Of a DNA stretch of 47,192 nt, positions 41,588 to 47,192 are shown in pieces. The position numbers and the translations under genes are program-made. The DNA lies in contig USJX01000013.1 of the NCBI GenBank assembly GCA_900555035.1, positions 1 to 47,192 of the forward strand, given 5' to 3'. Under the pieces are notes generated by a model. The model searched no databases. It saw only the letters and a list, made by a program, of their open reading frames with translations, and was not told where the DNA came from. The stretch is from an uncultured Prevotella sp. Lineage in GTDB: Bacteria > Bacteroidota > Bacteroidia > Bacteroidales > Bacteroidaceae. Every line of letters starts with the position of its first letter. Position 1 is the first letter of the stretch.

Positions 41588-41774
41588 TATTTCATAGAAA
41601 ACTTTTAAAAATATAGAATAAAATCGGTATTTTAGCTAAAATCTTATAAAAAAGGTCATAAAAGGCTTATAAAAATCCCCACCAAGAGTTCCGCAGGATT
41701 TGAAACGTAAGCGATAGAATCCAGACAGGCGTTGAGTCAAGGCGAGTGAGTCCGTAAGGCGAGTGAGTCCGTAA

Positions 41775-41850
41775 GGCGCCGCCGGATTTGCAATCCGGCG
41801 TAAAAAAATGACCCAACCTTTTTAGGATCTGCGGATTTGGAATCCGCAGC
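41775..41850 (+). repeat. Two-palindrome repeat element, copy C1
   Basis: Palindrome GCCGGATTTGCAATCCGGC (41781-41799), spacer with GTAAAAAAATGACCCAACC and TTTAGG, then CTGCGGATTTGGAATCCGCAG (41829-41849). The DNA before it (41730-41775) has short repeats of GGCGAGTGAGTCCGTAA. Confidence 0.82.
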
Positions 41851-41872
41851 AAACAAGCTTGAAGAAAAGATT

Positions 41873-41952
41873 GGGGGGATTACAAATCCCCAGGTTTTAA
41901 GAGGTCGAACATTTTTTTACGCCGGATTGCAAATCCGGCGGAACGCCTAACG
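41873..41952 (-). repeat. Two-palindrome repeat element, copy C2 (inverted)
   Basis: On the minus strand: a CGTTAGGCGTTCC flank, palindrome GCCGGATTTGCAATCCGGC (41921-41939), a spacer with GTAAAAAAATGTTCGACC, then GGGGATTTGTAATCCCCC. It faces copy C1. Between 41454 and 42272 (819 bp) no gene is seen; the stretch holds the BspA promoter, these repeats and AT-rich DNA. Confidence 0.8.
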
Positions 41953-42162
41953 GACTCACTCGCCAAACGGACACAAATGCCTAACGGGGGCAAACGCCTA
42001 ACGGAAGCAAACGCACGGCGGAAAAACGGGGAGCAATAAAATACGAATATCGCTGAAAGGGGTGATGAAAAGCAGGAAACGAGCAGATTAAAAAATGCGA
42101 ATTATCACAACAAACACAAGAATTTCAAACAAAAATCAAAACTGGACGGAAAACTTTTTTCA

Positions 42163-42184
42163 ATACCTTATGTACTATAGGTAT
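42163..42184. promoter_or_regulatory. Inverted repeat upstream of the replication module
   Basis: ATACCT and AGGTAT arms around a centre containing GTAC, about 90 bp before the ORF at 42273. Possible operator. Confidence 0.3.
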
Positions 42185-42233
42185 GAAGTATTGAGCTTTT
42201 TGGATATGTCATGTTTTTTTAATTCTTTTGTAG

Positions 42234-42258
42234 TGCGTAAGGCAAAGTCGCCTTCGCA
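42234..42258 (+). promoter_or_regulatory. Hairpin just before the ORF at 42273
   Basis: TGCGtAAGGC / GCCTTcGCA, loop AAAGTC, ending 14 nt before the start codon. Could act on translation or as an attenuator. Confidence 0.4.
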
Positions 42259-42272
42259 TAAAAAAAAGAATT

Positions 42273-42812
42273 ATGGAAAAAAGAAAAGGAAAACCCGATG
42301 ACTCATTGGGCAACATCTACATCACATACGATGCAGAGATGGGGCAAAATGACCCAGGCTACATAACCAGATGGGACTTTCAGAAAAAGGAGAGCAACAG
42401 AGTTAGCCATTTTGTACGAAAATTGCATAAGCACTTTGGCATACACAAGAATGTCTTTGAAATGACCCTTAACATGAACTACAGTACAGGGAACAAATAC
42501 TACGACATACCCGAGAATTGCTGCCTTTCGAGAGATGCCATCGACCGTATGGCCGTATGCATTATTCTGTTGGAGCCACCGCTTAACAAAAACCACGAAT
42601 TTATCGAAAGCTGCAAGAAAGCAGGAGCAAACTTTAAGGGAGTGATTCCTGCTATGACTGATAAAGATTTCGAAAATATGAGAACAGAGTTTTGCAAGGC
42701 ATTCGGCCCATTTGGTGAATATCTGATAAAAGATATCAAAAGCATCGAGGTGGTCAACAACCTGAATAAATTCTACTTCAACAAATTCAACACAAAAAAA
42801 TCAGAAATATAA
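42273..42812 (+). CDS. Hypothetical protein, first gene of the putative replication module
   Basis: A 179-aa soluble, mainly alpha/beta protein of no recognised family. It starts MEKRKGKPDDSLGNIYITYD and ends with a basic tail rich in Asn/Lys/Phe. Regions of note are FVRKLHKHFGIHKNVFE and DAIDRMAVCIILLEPP; no catalytic motif is apparent. The stop overlaps the start of the next gene by a single base (TAATG), so the two are translationally coupled. Low GC compared with the chromosome to the left. Confidence 0.6.
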   Translation: MEKRKGKPDDSLGNIYITYDAEMGQNDPGYITRWDFQKKESNRVSHFVRKLHKHFGIHKNVFEMTLNMNYSTGNKYYDIPENCCLSRDAIDRMAVCIILLEPPLNKNHEFIESCKKAGANFKGVIPAMTDKDFENMRTEFCKAFGPFGEYLIKDIKSIEVVNNLNKFYFNKFNTKKSEI

Positions 42813-43945
42813 TGACAAATAACACGACTAGCTATGGAGGCGACTTCACTATCAAGCCGCTCACCACCAGCATCGACATCATCACCGAGCGCCAGCTCAT
42901 CGCCTCCTGGACGAGAGCCGGGCTCACCGACGGACAAATACGCAAGATGCTGATGCTCTATCTGGGCGAACCTGCATGGATGAACCTGGAAAAGATGTAC
43001 ACCTGCAACATGTTCAACAACATTGCAGAAGGACTCAAATTCCACAGCAAAAGCGATTTCATCGAAATTCTGATTCGCTGCAAGGGATTCGGATTTGTAT
43101 GGAAGGATGATACAGCCCATCATAACATGAAGAACCTGTTGGCTTTCTACACTCCCATCTGGCATCAGCCAGCCGAAGGAGAAATGGAAAACATGCAGGA
43201 TTCGCAGGAAAATATGCAATCCGGTGGGTGCTATAATATTATTAATATTAATAAAAAGAAAAATATAAAAAAGAAAAATATCATCAATAAAGATAGCGCC
43301 CACCAGATTGCAAATTCTGCCGAATACCGACAACTGGTGGAAACCACGGCTAGGGCGCTGCTTGCCTACGTGCGCACCAACCCCGATGCCTACGCCAACG
43401 TGGTGAAACCCGTGAACGATGCTACCGAGAAAATGATGGTGGGACTCTACAGCGACCCTGATGCCGCATGCCCCACCAACATAGCAACGAACCAGTTCTT
43501 CAACAGCTATCTCTATCCCTATCTGCTGAACAACAGCAATCGCATGATGAGCATCCATACCATAGAGGGACAGAGCTGCTGGCTCAAGAACCTGATTAAC
43601 CAGGATTTCATGCAAAAGAAGATATTGCAGGCCATCGCCGATACGAAGGTGTATCTGGCACAGCATCCCGGGGAGATGATCCGACAGAACCGTCCCTTCT
43701 CCAAGTTCGAGTATCAGGACCCGGAGTCGAAGCAGAGATTCTACGACACCCTGCTGCCCGATGGTTCCATCGCACAGCACCGCATCCCGCTGGATGCCCC
43801 TCCACGACCATCCGACCAGGCCACCTGGAGCAAGTTTACACACGAATGGAAAACGGAAAAGGCGGGAAACACGGAAAAGACGCAGAAGATGGAAAAGACG
43901 GAAAAGATGGATAAGACGGAAAAGATGGATAAGACTAAAAGATGA
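42812..43945 (+). CDS. Putative replication-associated protein of a mobile element
   Basis: A 377-aa protein in three parts. The N-terminal domain (about 1-130; ERQLIASWTRAGLTDGQIRK, GFGFVWKDDTAHHNMKNLLAFY) is followed by a strongly AT-rich low-complexity linker (about 145-170; NIININKKKNIKKK) and a C-terminal helical domain (about 180-345). A tail consists of repeated EKTEKMDK units. Similar two-domain proteins with a variable linker precede primase-helicase genes in Bacteroidota phage and plasmid-like elements, probably as initiator or helicase loader; this is an inference. Coupled to the gene before, and 58 bp from the Toprim gene. Confidence 0.55.
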   Translation: MTNNTTSYGGDFTIKPLTTSIDIITERQLIASWTRAGLTDGQIRKMLMLYLGEPAWMNLEKMYTCNMFNNIAEGLKFHSKSDFIEILIRCKGFGFVWKDDTAHHNMKNLLAFYTPIWHQPAEGEMENMQDSQENMQSGGCYNIININKKKNIKKKNIINKDSAHQIANSAEYRQLVETTARALLAYVRTNPDAYANVVKPVNDATEKMMVGLYSDPDAACPTNIATNQFFNSYLYPYLLNNSNRMMSIHTIEGQSCWLKNLINQDFMQKKILQAIADTKVYLAQHPGEMIRQNRPFSKFEYQDPESKQRFYDTLLPDGSIAQHRIPLDAPPRPSDQATWSKFTHEWKTEKAGNTEKTQKMEKTEKMDKTEKMDKTKR

Positions 43946-44003
43946 TATAGCTGATATATAAAACAACAACTATACTGATTTTTTGAATTTTAATATATAA
44001 TTT

Positions 44004-46352
44004 ATGATTAGCAATCAACAACTTAAAGAGAGAGAGAAGCCACGTTACTATGCAACCGACTTCCCCGAAATCTTAGAGAAAATCTCGGAAGAGAAAAGAG
44101 AACTCTATCTCAAATACCAGAAGCAATTCAATGGTATCGGAAAGGATTCCTTCAGAAATGATCCATCATCAGATGGTTCCTTCAGAAATGATTCATCTCC
44201 TGATGGTTCCTTCGGAAACAATTCATCATCAGATGGTTCCTTCAGAAATGATTCATCTTCTGATGATCCTTCCGGAAAGGTGACCCTGGCTCAACTCCGA
44301 AAAATGACGGAGGATGCCATCAGGGAGATTCCCAAGCAGCCCGTCAACATCAGAGTGACATGCCCTGCTTGCGGAAAGAGACACTGCTACGTGAGAAGAA
44401 CCGACGGAGCTGCCCACTGCTTCTCGTGCGGATGGGGCGGACAACTGGATGAACTCAAGGCACTGAGCAAGAAATACCAGCATGGCACCGACGGCAAATT
44501 CTACTCCGAGACACAGAAGCCGAACGGCAAGAACATGCCGGAAAACTATGTGCCGATGAACACCGACGACTACAAGGAAATAGATGCCGCCACCCGCTCA
44601 TGCCTCTACCCCGTGTATCCCTTCGACAACGCCGAGGAACAGGCCAAGTTCATGGAGCACTTCCATCCGGCCAACGTTACACTGAGAAATCCCAAGGCCA
44701 AACTACTGCTCACACCCGAACGCATCCTCTCGCTGCAAGGCATGGTGCAGAGATACATCCAGGCCATGAAACTCTCGCCCGAGGTAATCAGGAAAGAGGG
44801 CGTGATGTGCGCCTGGATCATGCAGCCCGTGAACGAAGCCAAGAGCGAAGACCCTAAGGGCGTGGAGGAATTCCCTGCCATCGTGTATTGCAACCGCCTG
44901 TTCGGCAAAATCATCAACGCCAAGTTCCGCTCCGTGCAGCAGGACCCCATCACCGGCGAATGGAGCAAGGGATTCTTGCAGATTTCGCCTACCAAGCCCT
45001 GCGCCCCATACGGCATCGAGAGCATCAACGACCTGCGCCCCGACGCTGAAATCATCCACCAGATCATCATCACCGAGGGCGAGAAAGACCGCCTCACTCT
45101 GATGAGCTGCGGATACCCCTACGTGCTGAGCGTGGCCAACGGTGCCGGAACCAACATTGCCGAGAGCCACGAGGCATTTGAAGAATGGATTCTGCAAGCC
45201 GAGGAAATCGTGATATGCGGCGACGGCGACCGTCCGGGAAGAATGCTCGTCAAGGCGCTTGCCGACCGATACCAGACCCGTGCCAAGGTGGCGAGCCTGC
45301 CGTGCGGAAAGAAGGATATCAGCGAGGTGTATGAGGCATTCGGATGCAACGAGGTGAGACGCATCATAGAGGAAGCCAAACCGGTGAACGAAGGCGATGT
45401 ATATGACCTGGAGGAGAACTCGGATGAGGTGCTCGACATCCTGATGGGCAACTACGACCATGGCTACGAGGTGGGCATGGGCCGACTCACCGACCACATC
45501 TTCCACCCCACTTCGGATGGCGGACTCATCATCCTGACAGGTCGCCCGAACTCAGGAAAGACAGATTTCCTCAACTGTCTGATGTCGCATCTGATGTACC
45601 ACTGCAACAAGCGAGTGGCCTTCTTCTCGTTCGAGAAACCTATCAAGGGTAAGCACGTAAGGGAGATAGCACGCATCATGATGGGCGTGGAGAACACGGA
45701 GAACATGGACGGCATGCAGACCTTGGAGGAGGCACGCAGCGAGAACCGCAAGATGCTGAGTTACCTGACCCGTCACATGGTGGATTTTGACACCAAGAGC
45801 CGTCTGCCCGACAGCAACTACATCACGAGTCTGGCAGAAACGGAGATGCAGCGCAAGAAGCAGAAGATAGATTATCTGGTGATAGACCCTTACGTGTTCA
45901 TCAACGTGACGGAGGGCGGCAACCGTGCTACGGAGACGGAGAAGGTGAGGCTGATGCTTACCCGCCTGCAGCAGTGGAGCCGTGCGCGCCATATCTGGAC
46001 GGTGGTGGTGGCGCACCCAAGAATTCAGTATAAGGATGGCCACGAGGCATTTCCGCCACTCGACCTCTACTCCATTGCGGGCAGTGCGCAGTGGGCCAAC
46101 CTGGCCGACTATCTGTTAACGGTGACTCGCGTGAACAAGCCCGAGGAGGGCAAGACTTTCTCTATCGTGGAAATGCTGAAGGTGAGAGACCAGGAATTCT
46201 GCCGTCCGGGCAAGGTGTATTACATGAGGCAGCCCTGCGGCAGATACGACGAGCGGGAGTCGGAAGACGAGTGCATAGCCGAGGTTCTGCACGGCAAGAT
46301 ATTGCCGAAGGACGAAGAACCCTGGAGGATGAGGGGGATAGTTGATAGTTGA
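44004..46352 (+). CDS. Zinc-finger/Toprim/DnaB-like primase-helicase
   Basis: A 782-aa protein of the T7 gp4/Twinkle plan. Residues about 49-90 hold four to five 10-aa repeats (SFRNDSSSDG type). A primase zinc ribbon follows (Cys120, Cys123, Cys139, Cys142 within TCPACGKRHC...HCFSCGWGG). The Toprim domain (about 350-450) has IITEGEKDR (Glu358) and CGDGDRPG. The RecA-like helicase has Walker A GRPNSGKT (513-520), Walker B YLVIDPY and VVVAHPR. Such fusions typically come from phages or plasmids, giving the element its own replication machinery. Located after the putative loader and before a small conserved gene. Confidence 0.88.
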   Translation: MISNQQLKEREKPRYYATDFPEILEKISEEKRELYLKYQKQFNGIGKDSFRNDPSSDGSFRNDSSPDGSFGNNSSSDGSFRNDSSSDDPSGKVTLAQLRKMTEDAIREIPKQPVNIRVTCPACGKRHCYVRRTDGAAHCFSCGWGGQLDELKALSKKYQHGTDGKFYSETQKPNGKNMPENYVPMNTDDYKEIDAATRSCLYPVYPFDNAEEQAKFMEHFHPANVTLRNPKAKLLLTPERILSLQGMVQRYIQAMKLSPEVIRKEGVMCAWIMQPVNEAKSEDPKGVEEFPAIVYCNRLFGKIINAKFRSVQQDPITGEWSKGFLQISPTKPCAPYGIESINDLRPDAEIIHQIIITEGEKDRLTLMSCGYPYVLSVANGAGTNIAESHEAFEEWILQAEEIVICGDGDRPGRMLVKALADRYQTRAKVASLPCGKKDISEVYEAFGCNEVRRIIEEAKPVNEGDVYDLEENSDEVLDILMGNYDHGYEVGMGRLTDHIFHPTSDGGLIILTGRPNSGKTDFLNCLMSHLMYHCNKRVAFFSFEKPIKGKHVREIARIMMGVENTENMDGMQTLEEARSENRKMLSYLTRHMVDFDTKSRLPDSNYITSLAETEMQRKKQKIDYLVIDPYVFINVTEGGNRATETEKVRLMLTRLQQWSRARHIWTVVVAHPRIQYKDGHEAFPPLDLYSIAGSAQWANLADYLLTVTRVNKPEEGKTFSIVEMLKVRDQEFCRPGKVYYMRQPCGRYDERESEDECIAEVLHGKILPKDEEPWRMRGIVDS
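44148..44271 (+). repeat. In-frame 30-bp tandem repeats in the primase-helicase gene
   Basis: About four units of 30 bp, each coding for a version of DGSFRNDSSS, at the protein N-terminus. Confidence 0.8.
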
Positions 46353-46404
46353 GAGTTGAGAGTTTATAGTTGAGAGTTTATAATTGATAGTTTATAGTTA
46401 ACAA
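46345..46404. repeat. Degenerate boundary repeat (TTGATAGTTGAGAG type)
   Basis: Tandem variants of AGTTGAGAG and AGTTTATAGTTG follow the primase-helicase stop. The same motif in the opposite orientation occurs at 22863-22897. Confidence 0.65.
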
Positions 46405-46429
46405 TCTTATTTTTTAAGATGATACGCCT

Positions 46430-46858
46430 ATGACAAGAGAAGAATATAACGAGCTGAAGGCCCGTGCGCACGACCTGATGCTCGAAGACTACGAGTGGAT
46501 GTTGCAGCAGGAGCCTGAGAGATATCAATGGGGGCATCCCCAGTGCTGGCTCATCGAGTTTGTTCACGATGTGAGCAATATAGCTACGCAGAAGAATGTA
46601 GATGAGGAGGACCTTTGTGATGCGTGGCACGACAACCAGTTTCGCAAGAAACCTCTGTGCCAGCTCTACGAGGGTTTCTTTGCGCAGGTGGGCGTTGCTG
46701 TGCCCCAATATCCATCCAAGGCGCTGAGCAAACTGAGAGCCATGGAGCAGCGCCACCGCATCTTTCCCGACAGCATCACGCTGTTTTATATGAAAGAGAT
46801 TCAAAAGAATCCCAATTGCCGCATCATCGAGCTTCTGATGGAAATGAAGGGCGGATGA
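46430..46858 (+). CDS. Conserved-looking hypothetical protein of the replication module
   Basis: A 142-aa soluble, mostly helical and charged protein with aromatic clusters (DYEWMLQQEPERYQWGHPQCW) and two further helices (LSKLRAMEQRHRIF, IIELLMEMKGG). No domain recognised. It lies 77 bp after the primase-helicase gene in the same direction and shares its composition, so a role in replication or its control is the only hint. Confidence 0.6.
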   Translation: MTREEYNELKARAHDLMLEDYEWMLQQEPERYQWGHPQCWLIEFVHDVSNIATQKNVDEEDLCDAWHDNQFRKKPLCQLYEGFFAQVGVAVPQYPSKALSKLRAMEQRHRIFPDSITLFYMKEIQKNPNCRIIELLMEMKGG

Positions 46859-46901
46859 AGCCAAATTGGTGTTGGCATCGATAGGATTCGAAAATGAAGT
46901 A

Positions 46902-46973
46902 AGGCTCATTTGGAGTTGGAATAAGCCTCAGATAAACGTTACGTGAGCCTCATTCCGAGTTGGAATGAGGCTC
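46902..46973 (+). terminator. Two hairpins sharing a GAGTTGG loop
   Basis: A first imperfect hairpin (46902-46928) is followed by a perfect 11-bp one, GAGCCTCATTC / GAATGAGGCTC (46945-46955 with 46963-46973), with ATTTCATTT after it. It probably ends the module transcript. Confidence 0.5.
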
Positions 46974-46990
46974 ATTTCATTTGGGTACAA

Positions 46991-47071
46991 ATGTCACCCA
47001 TGATGTCACCCACGATGTCACCCATGGTGTCACCCACGATGTCACCCACAATGTCACCCACAATGTCACCC
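46991..47071 (+). repeat. 12-bp iteron-like tandem repeat, seven copies
   Basis: Six full units of RTGTCACCCAYR and a seventh partial, head to tail with only the last two or three bases and one first base varying. They lie between the replication module and a consensus promoter. Confidence 0.88.
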
Positions 47072-47079
47072 TGAAACTA

Positions 47080-47110
47080 TTGACAAGAAGCGATTTTTTT
47101 TGTATCTTTG
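47080..47110 (+). promoter_or_regulatory. Promoter after the iteron-like repeats
   Basis: TTG (47080-47082), 20 bp, then TATCTTTG (47103-47110). It drives the ORF at 47136; the leader is about 20 nt. Confidence 0.75.
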
Positions 47111-47135
47111 CAGTGTAATTCAGAAGTAAAATCTA

Positions 47136-47192
47136 ATGCGTATGGAACAACACACACAACTGGAAATGGAGAGGATGCAGCAAATGCTCCTC
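47136..47192 (+). CDS. Start of an ORF cut by the window edge
   Basis: Nineteen codons, MRMEQHTQLEMERM and on, open to the end of the window. Starts at 47136 or 47142. Helical, Met/Gln/Glu-rich N-terminus; no family can be assigned from so little. The promoter position supports it being a real gene. Confidence 0.5.
   Translation, partial: MRMEQHTQLEMERMQQMLL

Noticed and set aside
41697..42010. tRNA or group II intron remnants in the repeat-rich stretch
   Set aside because: The stems are simple palindromes with short loops; no cloverleaf, T-loop or domain V pattern is seen.
42095..42301. 68-aa plus-strand ORF
   Set aside because: It runs through the inverted repeat and hairpin, overlaps the 179-aa gene by 29 bp and ends in a Lys-rich run; no promoter or binding site.
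42773..43969. 398-aa open frame on the minus strand with leucine/phenylalanine repeats
   Set aside because: Antisense to the putative loader gene; the LF/RL repeats are the reverse reading of the EKTEKMDK tail.
46991..47074. CRISPR array or MSPT-repeat peptide in the 12-bp repeats
   Set aside because: Units are contiguous with no spacers and only 12 bp long, unlike CRISPR. A 27-aa MSPT repeat peptide is possible but without a start context; iterons explain the layout better.

Overview
The window looks like chromosomal DNA of a Bacteroidota gut or oral bacterium, most likely Prevotella/Segatella (S. copri-like). The reasons are the promoters (TTTG or TTG, about 20 bp, then TAnnTTTG), the scarcity of Shine-Dalgarno sites, and protein families largely restricted to this phylum: TonB-dependent receptors with DUF5689 and OB-fold lipoproteins, a PCMD protein, a DUF6377 regulator, a C10 peptidase and a BspA-type leucine-rich repeat protein. 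No rRNA, tRNA, CRISPR array, transposase or integrase was seen.

Layout. 0-5 kb: pth (5' end outside the window), an hslR-like S4 protein, a 41-aa membrane peptide with its own promoter, a small outer-membrane barrel and a large outer-membrane barrel with a Gly/Pro-rich tail. 5.4-8.6 kb: aroB converging on the menC-menE pair. 8.7-14.4 kb: a GNAT-nitrilase fusion, then a lipid A-type phosphoethanolamine transferase, a BamA/TamA-like barrel and a PCMD protein, probably one operon. 14.7-17.4 kb: rmlB and rmlD behind two tiny ORFs, and a candidate noncoding RNA. 17.7-21.6 kb: DUF6377 regulator, SDR oxidoreductase, histidine phosphatase, DUF308 membrane protein.

21.6-35.5 kb is rich in nucleic-acid enzymes: uridine kinase, a UDG-family protein and an exported EEP nuclease on one strand; divergently a TonB-dependent receptor with two OB-fold-type lipoproteins; then, after a GNAT toxin-antitoxin-like cassette and ribosomal protein L31, a lipoprotein NUC1 nuclease, a DnaJ-like protein and an exported 5'-nucleotidase. 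Read together these could form an envelope pathway for foraging nucleic acid: cut, import, dephosphorylate, salvage. This is inference.

35.7-41.5 kb carries surface proteins: a C10 cysteine protease, a 64-aa peptide of unknown role, and a BspA-like protein whose signal peptide is split by a G7 tract, so that the ATG frame is open only after a slip. 41.7-42 kb holds inverted copies of a two-palindrome repeat also found at 32.7 and 35.5 kb. 42.3-47.2 kb looks like a replication module of a phage- or plasmid-derived element: two proteins of unknown function, a zinc-finger/Toprim/helicase protein, a small conserved protein and seven 12-bp iteron-like repeats followed by a promoter and a truncated ORF.
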